A stretch of 64,000 nucleotides of DNA, from contig NC_018333.1 of the NCBI RefSeq assembly GCF_000234665.1, forward strand, positions 74,501-138,500. The letters are read 5' to 3'. The notes below the pieces were generated by a model that was not told where the DNA came from, made no database searches, and worked only from the letters and a program-made list of their open reading frames with translations. The stretch comes from Leishmania mexicana MHOM/GT/2001/U1103 (lineage: Eukaryota; Euglenozoa; Kinetoplastea; Trypanosomatida; Trypanosomatidae). This document shows, one piece after another, positions 49,590 to 59,611 of this stretch; positions within the stretch are counted from its first letter, which is position 1, and each line of letters starts with the position of its first letter. Both the position numbers and the translations under genes were made by a program.

Positions 49590-52500
49590 TCACCGCGGGC
49601 AACGAAGCAGGTAGCCCCGAGGTCACATTCACGGATGCGCCAGACTGAAGAGTCACAGTTTCTCGTGATGCTGGTGGTTCGCACAGCACTTCCATCGCCT
49701 GCCCCTAAGAGAGGAACAGCCCGAAATCGAAGGTCCGCCACTTCTTCGCCGCCAGTGCCGCCGTCCACCGGGCAGAAGATCCCTGGCATCGCGACTGCGG
49801 GATCATCAGAGTGTGTGCTTCCGTCAGCATCGGCGGCAGGTGCGTGCAAGACACAAGGTAAACAGAGAGCCGCAGGCACCCAGGAGCAGCGACGGCGATG
49901 CGTTGCCGCAAGACGAAGACAGCATTGCCCGCCCACCAGCCGCGTTGAAGCAGCGACAAGCGCCTGTCGGTCAGAGGACGATCTTCCTCTTAGCCGCGAG
50001 TTGAATGTACCGCGCCGCACTCACACTGCCTTACTCGCTGGGGAAGACGTAGGCTACGAGTGGAACGCATGACCGCTGAAGGGGGGGGGCGATGCACGCG
50101 TCGCCGTGTATATTCAACGGCGTCCTTGAGTCGTGACGGCGATGCCGAGCATCTGCCTAACGCAGAAGTAATGCCGCGGTAAGCGATGGGCGAAAAGAGA
50201 AGCGTCGGTGGAGACACCACGTAAAACATCCCCGCGCATTCGCACGCGAAACAAAAGACCGAGAGCGTTCCAGAGATACGTGGTGTGCATGCAAGCCTCG
50301 CTCTTAGGGAAGCGCGCACACGTGCACGGCGCAGGGCGCAGAAGAAAAGGTTGGTCGTATGGGAGCCAATGACGCCGAGGCGGGTACGCGCATCCCCCTC
50401 AGCCTACTGGGTGGACCAACAGCGAAACGCCTCCTGTTACCTTTTCGATCCAGCGGCTATGCAGGGCCATCCGTACACGCACTACCTGCGATACGTGATG
50501 ATGCATCTTTGGACTCATGTCCAACCTCCCTTCGCCATACAGCGCTTACTGTGAAAGGGGGCGACGATGCATGGCATCTCTACCGCAAGCGATGACACCA
50601 CCACACTGCCTGTGTGTCTGCTCACAGTACATTCCTTTCGTTTTTCACTCGTTGGTTTTCTCTTCCATCGGCACATACAAAGGATCCCGCAACCTCCCCC
50701 AGCGAGGCACGCGCATGTGCGCACACGCGGTCCCGCACGTGAGAACGAGAGCCGTCAGTCCCGAGATGAGCGAATGTGCAACCAAAACAAAGGATGGGAG
50801 CCAGCGCTCACGAAATGCGGTGCTCGCCTTCTCATCGCCCCCGCCCCACCCCCTCACCTCACTAACCTGAGAGGGGAACATGAGTACGCTGAAGAGCACG
50901 CCTGCTGTTCACACAAGGGAAGGATATGCGCGTATACTTTTCGTGCCGGTGCATGTGCAGGAGGCTCTGTGGGCCAGTGTGTCGCATGCCCCGTCCATGT
51001 CACAGGTAGGCAGCCGTGCGTTGCATCGGCGGATTCTAAACGAAGCCAACGCGATCCCCGTAGATGCGCACAAACAGAGCGAGGGAGAGACGCGCATACG
51101 CTCGCGCCATCACCACCACCACAGCCACGGTACCGGCAGCACACCCCTTCCTCTCCCAGGCAACGCAGTCCCGCCATCCACGATCACAATTACATCGAGG
51201 ACAATGTTGGGGAGCCATCATTGGAGAGCGAGCTCCCTTCCTCCCTCCCCGTATACAGAAGAACAATCAGTCAGCCGCCATCAAGATGGATATCAGCAAC
51301 ACACCACGCAACATCACCATCGAAGGTTGAGAACACGAGAAAGGGGCGAGCAGCGCGAGAAAGCGGAGGGGAGCAAGGCGGGCAGCAATGGCAGCGGCAG
51401 AAGCAGCGACCCTGCAGTGGTGACGGCAACGCTCGAGTAGGATGAGTGCACCGGAGTCGTGCAAGAGGCCCCGAAGAAAAATGAGCCGAGCACGAAGAAA
51501 CCCGTTGAAAGGGGGAAGAAGGCGCCAGTTGATGGGGGAGGGGGGGACACAGACACGTGTAGGTCGGTGGGTGAGCGGCGTGGCGTGGATGCATCCACAG
51601 GGACAGCCCCCGTCAGGAGTCGAAGATCCGCACACCCCGCACTGCAAGAGAGGGCGGCAGAGCGCAGCGGAAAGGAAAGAAGGCGTGAGAGTTGAAGGAG
51701 AGCCAGAGACGACGACCTCCCCCAGCATTCCCTCCTGATCGTCCCTGGCTAACACCAAGCACGTATCCCTTCTACTCACGGCCCCGCAAACTGCGGCGGC
51801 GTGAAACACCCATGCGCCACAACGGACTAGAGAAAGCGGAGACAAAGCCTGCAAGGAATCGTTGAGAACCAGGACCATCCTGGGATGGCAGAAAACAATT
51901 CGAGAAGGAAAAGGGCAGTGCGACGGACAAGTCAAAAGCGGAGAGAAGACAGGAAGCGGGACGTATTTCGTGGCACACGCACCGGCACTCATGCCGCGCA
52001 CATCACGAGACCAGGTTGCCCAGAGAAAAGAGAAGAGGTTAGAGGATAGGATCGGTTCCAGTGCACATGACAGCCTCCATGATGCTTTCCTGATTGGCAG
52101 CACCACTGGAAGCAGTCACAGCAACCGGCGCGCCTTATCCCACGCCCAGTGCTCCTGGCCATCTACACCTTCTCGAGCCCCACCCCCGCCCCACACGCAC
52201 CCCTCTTGCGCCCTTCACCGACCTCGCCGACTGCTCACGTCGAAAAAGAAAGGCGGAGATGGCGGCCTCGCACCATCAGCGCCGACAAGAGGAGGAGAAA
52301 GGCACATCGTAAGACACGGCGCGCGCGCACGCCCGAAAACAGAAGATGATAGAAGAGCTAAGCACATGAGTCGCGCACACTCCCGCCCACCCACAACCCT
52401 TTCGCCGGTCCTGCATCGACCACTACTGCCCAGCGTGAGGGGCAAGAGAGCGGGGGGAGGGGAGGCACAGGAGGCCAGAGAAGACAAGAGGAGAGACACC

Positions 52501-53021
52501 GCCCTCACAAGGCACGGAGAGAGAGGGAGGGAGAGAATACACAGGCCTGCGCACTGGCACAAAAGGCGAAAGAGCGGCGAGACAAGATGAAGAGAGGGGA
52601 AGGCGCGCTATGGAGACACACATGTGCGCGCGGCACCCAGAAATGAAAGATCGAGATCGAGAGAGATCGAGAGGGCAAACCGGTGCAGCAACGCACGCAG
52701 CGAAGTACGAAAAAGAGCGGACGCACGCGTGCACACGGGCAGGCGCACGAGGAGGATAGCATCCTCGCACGCTTCCGCCACGTGTCTCCGCGACTGCCAG
52801 AGATTTTTAGGCGAAGTGTGCTGCGCAGACGCCAGCGAGGGCCCCGGTACATTTTTTTCCTTGCCTCTGTCTCGTCCCTGCGGATGCCTTGCCTTCGCTT
52901 CCGTGAAAAACGGTGCCGCTAACGGGGCCAGCGTGCGGGGCTGCCGAGGAGGAGGAGAAAGGGAGACGTAGTTGCGGGGAGTGGGGCCAAGGCACTGCCG
53001 ATGCAACCCCTCAGCCCTGCG
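49590..53021. other. 3.4 kb stretch with no intact gene
   Basis: The low end (to about 50020) may hold further remains of the TBC pseudogene: a 148-codon minus-strand frame at 49574-50020 has weakly protein-like composition but no motif. The remainder is low-complexity. Plus-strand frames such as 50567-51445 (292 codons) have no domain and run against the transcription unit. Much of it is likely the 3' UTR of the small membrane-protein gene at 53022. Confidence 0.45.
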
Positions 53022-53732
53022 TCATCTTTCCTTTCTGTACAAGCCGCGTCGACTGCGCGCGAGAGAGAGACGGGAGCCGGTGTGTTGAATCGCCGTGCCC
53101 GTGCCGTCGCTCAAGCTGGGGGTTGTTTCCGGTAGCACGACCAAGAATTCGTTCGACTCGTTGGACTGCGTGTCCACCCGCACCCCTGGCTCGGGCAGAT
53201 CAGTGTTGTCGTTCCCCTCCTCGTACGCCACGGGGGCCGTCATCTCGCCTGCTGCCAGTGGCGGCGGCATGTGTCGCTGGCGGGGTGTGACGTAGGCTAG
53301 CACTTCGTCGGACGAGGAGTCAGAGTCGCCAGAGCTGGAGAACTGGGAGGTGGTGCGTGAGCACACGCTCTCTGTGTCGCTGTCGTCGCTCGTCTCCAGC
53401 AGCTTGTACTCACGGCAGTATGCACAGAGAATGATGATGAAAGAAACCACCCCAGCGCCAGCGCACGCACTCACAAAGATAATGAAGAACTTCAGTGTGA
53501 TGTTCGCCCACGCGTCATCCTCGAGCGGAGGTTTGCTAGAGGGCAGCGATGGCGACGGCTGGTGACCACTATCGATACTAACGCCACTGTCACTGCCAAC
53601 GCTGCCAGAATAGTGATGTGAGCTGGACGCGCTGGAGATGGTCAAGGAGGAAGATGACCCGCTCACAGCAACGAGGCCCACTAACGCTGCCGCCTGAAGC
53701 AGGACGCACACACGACGTAGCACGAGCTTCAT
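53022..53732 (-). CDS. Short type I membrane protein with acidic Ser-rich tail
   Basis: 236 residues from the ATG at 53732. A signal peptide (basic start, hydrophobic core at about 8-22) is followed by a Ser/His-rich extracellular stretch of about 60 residues. A strong transmembrane span (about 82-105, rich in Ile, Val and Phe) comes next, then Y-C-R-E-Y and a cytoplasmic tail rich in Ser/Asp clusters (casein-kinase-2-like sites). The tail ends in a basic segment. A Y-x-x-L motif just after the membrane (Y-K-L-L) could be an endocytic sorting signal. An upstream in-frame ATG at 53822 would add 30 residues and bury the signal sequence, so the internal ATG is preferred. No family recognised; function unknown. 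Confidence 0.75.
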   Translation of the reverse strand: MKLVLRRVCVLLQAAALVGLVAVSGSSSSLTISSASSSHHYSGSVGSDSGVSIDSGHQPSPSLPSSKPPLEDDAWANITLKFFIIFVSACAGAGVVSFIIILCAYCREYKLLETSDDSDTESVCSRTTSQFSSSGDSDSSSDEVLAYVTPRQRHMPPPLAAGEMTAPVAYEEGNDNTDLPEPGVRVDTQSNESNEFLVVLPETTPSLSDGTGTAIQHTGSRLSLARSRRGLYRKER

Positions 53733-54178
53733 GTGCAGCAGGCGTGGCAGGGAGCCGGGCGGCAACAAAAGCGTTCGAGAACACACTCCGCCAGCACAGG
53801 AGGGAGGCAGCGAGAGAGCCATAGAAAGACAGGGTGTAGAAACTCAGCGGTAGAAACGGAAGGAGAAGAGGCAAAGTCGCTCTCTCACACGCACCGATGC
53901 AACCGAACGCTTGCTGTCATCTCACTCACTCTCCGCGAGCTCGCCGTGCTGCAGCACGCGCTTGACGCCCGTCACAGAGTGTGTGCTCGACTGTCAAGCA
54001 CACGCAGAGAGAGAGGGCAATAGAGGAAGGACCGAAGATCGAGTCACCACACGCACGCACAACCGTCGCCCTGCCGTGACGCCGTCGATGGAGCAACGTG
54101 TTATGTTGCCGCGGGCAGCCGCGTATGCGCCGGTGATCTCCCCTCCGCTTCCTCTACGTATGCGTTTCCAGCGCGCCC

Positions 54179-54239
<61 letters not shown>

Positions 54240-55954
54240 GTGTGTGTGTGAAGATACAAATCCGTTGCAGAAGCATGCGGGGAGTGGGGTGGGGGTGGTG
54301 AGGGAGCGGCAGAAGACGTCAACAGACTGTGCCGCCACACCTGCGCGAATGGTATCCGTGGATGCTGTTGGCGCTGTGGTTGCGGTGAGGAGGAGGGGGG
54401 AGTGTCAAACACACACACACAACGAAAGAGAAGCAGCAGGTGGCGCCGCGCCGCACGGCAGTGCCACACAAAGATTCAGAGAAGAGAAGAGGCAGAGGGA
54501 GAGGGAGATGCCGTATGAAGACAACGGCGCGAGAAGCGCAGAGAGCTCAGCGATGATAGGGAGGCGCTAAAAAGAAAAAAGAGAAGGCGTGCATGAGAGG
54601 GCGAGCGAGTGCCGCGGCATGTCTGAGAAGACCCAATATACGGCTGATCCGTCAACTTGCCGCAGCAAGGCCACTCGTAAGCGGCGGCAGCAGCGCCCCC
54701 TCCCTCCGAAGCTTCCGCTGAAGCTCCTTTAGCGCCCTCGTCGCACCTGGGTACCGACTTTCCTCCCCAGCGGCGAGTGTGCCTATATCTGCGAGTTGGA
54801 CAACGGTCATCGTAGTACACCCGCACAGCTGTGCGGAGCTCGCTTGTGTACCGCTGTCGTTGTTCGTCACCTACGTGTTGGCTTGTATCTTCGTTCCCAT
54901 ATCCCGATGCCTTCCCCCTGCCACTTCCTCTCTCCTCACTCTTCTACCCAGATCTATCACTCCACCACGCAGTAGGTGCGTTGCGTTCTCTGCGTACACG
55001 CCGATGCGTGCGAAAATGCGCTGTCTCGAAGGAGCAACATCCGAGCAGGCACATGCAAGGGACGAGGAGGAGGAGCCGGCGTTGTGGGAGCGTGGTTCCA
55101 CCCAACACCTTCCACCTCCCCCCTAGACGCGCAAACATATACCCACAGGCGTATGCACACCAGAGCGCTATCGCACGAGGTCACACCTAAATGTACGCAG
55201 TCCGCAGCGATGACAACAACGATGGCGATGCAGAGCAAGGGAAGTAGAAAAGGAGGAGGGAGGCAACGCTCGAGAGGCGCGTAGCAGACATCTGGCCCCC
55301 TCCTGGCTAAAGAGGGCGAGTAGCCACCGAGAATAGCATGCGGAACAGGAGGAGGGTGTGTTAGAGGATGCAGAGAGCGAGAGAGCAGTGTCCGCTCAAC
55401 AGCAGCACACATGCGCGTACACGACGCGCACAGGGTAAGCAGAAGAAACCGGACTGCTTCGATGAAGCAAGTGAGCCCCGTCAGCACACTCAAGTGGAGA
55501 TGAGAGAGAGGCAGCGGGGACACAGTGAAAGCGGGGTGGCGTGGTGATGACGCGGAGGAGCGATACGTCTCTTGGGCAATGGCGCGAAGAGGGGGGGAGA
55601 AGACGAGGCTGCCATGCGCTAAAACAAAAAGCCTCCCTCGTGTTGCCCGAGGCCTCCTCTTTGCCTCTGCCCGCATCTTCTTTCGGGGGGCCGCCCATCA
55701 CCTCGCCTGCTCGTCATTGTGCACACATCTCGTCTGTCAACGCCGCACGCCGTCCCCAGGCCCCCGCACACACACACACAGAGAGACACTCTCTACCCTG
55801 GGTGTGCAGAAAAGCAGCCTCATACACCCTTCGCCCCACCCCTCGCCTTCGCATGCAGCGACACCCACCAATACCCCGCACACAGGACCCCATTAGAGTC
55901 GTGCCACAAGGAATCAACCGTCGCTACGGACTTGCGGTGCAGCTCTGAAAGCCG
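53733..55954. other. Intergenic and hydrolase 3' UTR region
   Basis: 2.2 kb with no confident gene. It holds the long TG repeat (54180-54250) and a short, possibly protein-like minus-strand frame at 54652-54810 that is discussed as a finding. The rest shows CA/GT and GA-rich runs. Confidence 0.5.
54180..54250. repeat. Long (TG)n microsatellite
   Basis: About 71 bp of TG repeats on the plus strand with a single C interruption (near 54235), the longest simple repeat in the window. It lies about 450 bp upstream of the small membrane-protein gene's ATG. Confidence 0.95.
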
Positions 55955-57397
55955 TCAGTGGGATCTGCGGAGGGAGAGCTGGGCGGTGGGACGGTAACTC
56001 CGCTGCTCGCCTGCCCCCCCCCCATCTGCCACTGTCGCCGTGGAAGCGCTGACGCGCGCTCGTGTTCCACTGGACGAGCGGAGAGACGTGAAGAACGGTG
56101 GGGGTGAGCTGGCCAGCGTCGCCGCTGTCTTTAGTGGCGAGGTGGAATCACGTGAGTTGGAGCAGTAGTAGGCCAACCTGCTCGCTGGCGACAGCAGGGA
56201 CGAGTCGAACGATGTCGATGACGACGCGGATGTGGATGGAGAGGTGGTGGAGGAAGAAGATGCAGTCGCCGATGTGGGGGAAGAAGAGATCAGTGCCGTC
56301 CCAGCGCACCTCATACCATAACTTGTCGGGGGTACGAGCTGCTTCAGAGCTGGAGCACCAGGCGCACTGGGCTGCGAGGTGGCCGCCTTGGTTGCTGCTG
56401 CCGCCACGGGCACAGCAGCGGGTGAAGCCGTATTGGCCAGCTCGAGCTCACGCACTGCCTGCATCTCTCGTGCTCCTTGTGGCTTGTCGATCAGGTAGAG
56501 CCGCAGAAAGGCCCTAATGAGCCGCTGAATGTCATCTTGGCGTTCACAGTTGTGCCCGCCTGGCGTGAACTGCTGCAAGCACGGAATGGGGAAGGCGTCG
56601 CGAATCATCTCGCAGTGCGTCGGGGACACAAAGTCGTCGTCGGCGCCGTGGAACAGCAGCGCGGGCACGCCGCACGCCTTGGCGTACTTGACCGCGTCCA
56701 AGTCGTCGATGTCAAAAGCGGCTCGCTTCATGATGCGCTTACGGATGCGCTCCACAATCCCGCGCACCAAAATCTTCGGCAGGACCCGGGCCGTTCGCCC
56801 ACCGTGCCGCTCCACCAAATCGTCGATGAGCAGCCGCAGAGATGCGAAGGGTGAGTCGCAAACAATACAGCGAATCCACGGATCCTTCGAGGCGTACATG
56901 ATGGCGGCCACGGCGCCCATGCTGCGGCCCCACAGCGCCACCCCGTCCACCTCGTCGCTCTTGAGCGTGAGAAACTCAACGACGGCGACCAGGTCCTGGC
57001 GCTCGTAGAAGCCGAGGGAGATGTACTCACCCTCCGACATGCCGCTCCCGCAGAAGTCGAAGCAGAAGAGGCTGAAGCCTTCCCGAAGCAGAAAGAGAGC
57101 CTCGAGGCCGTCGTAGCGCCCGCCGCAGTTCGCGTGGCAGTACACCACGCACGGCACACGGCGGGCAGGATAGGGCTTGAACCACGAGCACTGGAAGCGC
57201 AAACCCCGCATGTTCTCCAGCTCAAAATCGTGGCGCATGAAGCGCTCCGTGCAATCGTCGCCGATGCGGAACACATCAGGCCCAAGGTCGTCGATCTCGT
57301 AGGTGGACCGGGGCGGGCGAATAATGAAGTTGCACATCCCGTCCATCAGGCTCGGGCCTGAGGTCAGGTGGAGAATGGCGTCCCTGGCGCTGATCAT
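55955..57397 (-). CDS. Alpha/beta hydrolase (ABHD/BEM46-like, serine peptidase S9-type)
   Basis: 480 residues from the ATG at 57397. The core (about 70-310) is an alpha/beta hydrolase: an oxyanion H-A-N-C-G-G segment, nucleophile elbow G-R-S-M-G (Ser159), acid in H-G-A-D-D-D-F (about Asp254) and base in P-G-G-H-N (His282), so the triad is complete. Relatives include ABHD13/17 and BEM46 proteins and those annotated in Leishmania as clan SC, family S9 serine peptidases. A lipase, esterase or depalmitoylase activity is equally possible. Residues 310-480 are a Ser/Thr/Ala-rich, disordered extension unusual for the family. There is no signal peptide. The frame extends 73 codons to a TTG, but a splice acceptor lies 3 nt before the chosen ATG. 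Confidence 0.88.
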   Translation of the reverse strand: MISARDAILHLTSGPSLMDGMCNFIIRPPRSTYEIDDLGPDVFRIGDDCTERFMRHDFELENMRGLRFQCSWFKPYPARRVPCVVYCHANCGGRYDGLEALFLLREGFSLFCFDFCGSGMSEGEYISLGFYERQDLVAVVEFLTLKSDEVDGVALWGRSMGAVAAIMYASKDPWIRCIVCDSPFASLRLLIDDLVERHGGRTARVLPKILVRGIVERIRKRIMKRAAFDIDDLDAVKYAKACGVPALLFHGADDDFVSPTHCEMIRDAFPIPCLQQFTPGGHNCERQDDIQRLIRAFLRLYLIDKPQGAREMQAVRELELANTASPAAVPVAAAATKAATSQPSAPGAPALKQLVPPTSYGMRCAGTALISSSPTSATASSSSTTSPSTSASSSTSFDSSLLSPASRLAYYCSNSRDSTSPLKTAATLASSPPPFFTSLRSSSGTRARVSASTATVADGGGAGEQRSYRPTAQLSLRRSH

Positions 57398-57400
57398 TGC

Positions 57401-57420
57401 CTGGGTGGGTGGGAGAAGTG
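57401..57420 (-). promoter_or_regulatory. Possible trans-splice acceptor just before the hydrolase ATG
   Basis: Minus-strand pyrimidine tract (57420-57403) ending in AG at 57402-57401, leaving 3 nt before the ATG at 57397. Further acceptors upstream cannot be excluded. Confidence 0.45.
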
Positions 57421-58322
57421 CGAAGCTAGGGAAACAACACGCGGAAGGCGGAGACAGACAGAGAGAGCCAAGACAAGAAATCCGCGCAACCGCAAAAATG
57501 CGCGTAAGGCAGGGAGCACGTGAGGGGTGAGCGAGTGTGGAGGCGGCGGCGCGTGTGCGTGTGTGCGTGCAACGGATGTGAGCGGGTCGTGACACAGTAA
57601 CGGGAACGAAAAGCAATCACCCAAGCCGAACCGTGGCACGGTTGCACCTGCACGGGTGACGCTCGTGGTTGTACGCGTTGTTTCAACGTGAGGCTATACA
57701 CGCAAGCAGACGCACGCGAGGTTGGCGCACGCGCTCGACGGCAGCTGTCCAGCGCCACAAGGAAAGGAGAGAAAGGCCCGCGAGAGACGCCCGCAGAAGA
57801 GAGCGAAAGCACAGAACAGCGCGACCCTTGAGAGGCGCCAGCAGAGAGGGAAGTGGGGGACGGGTGGGGTGAGGCAGCGAGGGGAGGGAGGAGATGCACA
57901 ATGGCGTGAACAAGGCAACCAAGCGCGGCAGAAAAGAGAGGTGCTGCAGGGCCTCTTCCCCCCTTTTCCATCTTGTTGCCCCCCCCCCCTGCAGATAGAA
58001 AAGCACGCATGCATGAAGTGCCGCACCTGACACGACATGGCGGAAACCATGTGCAACACAAGAGGACGGCCTTGTCCGGCCGTCCCCGCATACGCGACGT
58101 CCTCGCCACCGTCATACCCACCAGTTGGGTGGAGCAGCAAGAGGGGCCTCTACGCGAGCTGCGTGTTACGCGGGGTGTTTCGATCGTCCTCTTTAGCGCA
58201 CTGCCTCTCCCTCACGTTCATTTTCCATTAGTGATGAGGCACTCTCTCTCCCCGCCAGCAAAATGCCCCGTGGCCACACAAAAGACAAACGGCAAGGCCC
58301 TCCAGGAGAGCGCCGCCGGCGC
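57421..58322. other. Intergenic region
   Basis: About 0.9 kb between the hydrolase and the PAP2 gene. It includes a C-run near 57977-57989. No gene recognised. Confidence 0.5.
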
Positions 58323-59081
58323 TCAGCAGATCGCCTCCGTCCAGAAGGTGCAAGCAAGCATGACTGGCACCAGCGCCTTCTCCGACACCCACGTGAGACC
58401 GCGTTGTACGTGCGCGGTGGTACACGCCAGCGCCAGCGCGATCCCCACCATCCACCCCACGAGCACTTGTCCAACGGTGTGGTAGCCATTGTAGACACGG
58501 CCGACGCCGATGAAAAGCGTCGCGAACAGCAGCAATGCCACAAGTGCATACGGCGGTGAGGTCCTTGTCAGCGCCGCCGATGCGGACGCGGACTCCCGCT
58601 GCTGGAGATGACCATATTTGCGTCGTTCCGTGCGATGGCGTCGCGCGTGTGCCCAGCGGCGCAGGAGGTAAACGGAAAAGCCCGCCATGAACTGCGCGTG
58701 ATCGCTAGGCATTCCGTACACTGTGGTGTAGCCGATGCCTGCAGCTGGGTGAGCGGGGCGGGGGCTGCGGACGGCTGCCTTGAGCACCACGTTCAGGCAC
58801 ACGCTCAGGATGAGGTAAAGAATAAGATTCATGGCGGGTATGCGACGCTCGCGGCACGGCGCACTCGTCAGCCCAACCAAGACCACCATCATCGCTACAG
58901 GGACGATGGAAGAGATGCCGAAGAGCTTGCTGAGCAGGTCGTGCTGGCGATAGACAACCTCCGTCAGCGCCCACGACTTCCAGTGAGGGGGCTCTGACGG
59001 CGTGACCGACGTTTCCGCTGTGGTCGCTAGAGCTGCAGCGTGCTGTCGGTGCTCATGTGCCAATGCCTCACCGTGCCGCAT
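58323..59081 (-). CDS. PAP2-family dolichyl-diphosphatase-like membrane enzyme
   Basis: 252 residues from the first in-frame ATG (59081); the frame is open 37 codons further to a GTG. The three PAP2 motifs are present: K-A-A-V-R-S-P-R-P (101-109), P-S-D-H (125-128) and G-R-V-Y-N-G-Y-H-T-V-G-Q (about 194-205), with Arg195 and nucleophile-activating His201. The ending H-T-x-x-Q instead of H-x-x-x-D is the form found in dolichyldiphosphatases (DOLPP1/CWH8/CAX4), which recycle dolichyl diphosphate to dolichyl phosphate at the ER for N-glycosylation and GPI-anchor synthesis. About four to five hydrophobic spans are seen, with a basic loop at 141-157. The final helix is short and ends at Cys. Confidence 0.85.
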   Translation of the reverse strand: MRHGEALAHEHRQHAAALATTAETSVTPSEPPHWKSWALTEVVYRQHDLLSKLFGISSIVPVAMMVVLVGLTSAPCRERRIPAMNLILYLILSVCLNVVLKAAVRSPRPAHPAAGIGYTTVYGMPSDHAQFMAGFSVYLLRRWAHARRHRTERRKYGHLQQRESASASAALTRTSPPYALVALLLFATLFIGVGRVYNGYHTVGQVLVGWMVGIALALACTTAHVQRGLTWVSEKALVPVMLACTFWTEAIC

Positions 59082-59611
59082 CTCCGCAGCCGGCAGATGC
59101 GTGTAGCCCCACAGCAGCCTCGCCGTCTCCAACAACGGTATGGATAGAGGAAACGCCGTCTCTGCCCAGCGCTGAACACTGGCGCGGATCACAAGGGCGG
59201 AAGAGATGCAAGGAGCTCTCCAAGAGCGAGTGTGTCACGAGAGAGAGAAGGAAAGAAAGCACACGAGTGGCCGAAAAGGACTTGAACGGCAGAAAATGCT
59301 GGCTTGATGGCAGTCAGTCGTTCGTGGCCGACACCATACGCGATGAAGAGAGAAAGCTAGCGAACGCCGTCAGGATCGACGCGTTGGCGCTGCATCGTTC
59401 GCGTCTGTCGGTGGACCCCAGAGAGAGGGGAGAGGGAGAGCAAATACCTTGTGTGCCGGGCCATCGCTGCTGCTGCCGCTGGTGATGGTGATGATGATGC
59501 GGTCGCAAGAGCAACTTTTTTAAGTCGCCGTCCATTTTAGAGGGAAGACCTGTGCACTTGCCATGTGCCCCCCCTCACCAGCACCACCAAAGCCACCCTT
59601 CAGTACTCGTG
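59082..59611. other. Intergenic region
   Basis: 530 bp with the PAP2 gene's upstream DNA, including the 37-codon in-frame GTG extension (to 59192), and the WD40 gene's 3' UTR. Nothing else recognised. Confidence 0.5.

Noticed and set aside
49574..50020. 148-codon minus-strand frame as a separate gene
   Set aside because: No motif and Cys/Arg/Ala-biased; at most a worn continuation of the neighbouring TBC pseudogene.
50567..51445. 292-codon plus-strand frame
   Set aside because: It opposes the whole transcription unit, has no domain, is Arg/Ser/Pro/His-biased, and overlaps other long frames; GC-rich DNA produces many such frames.
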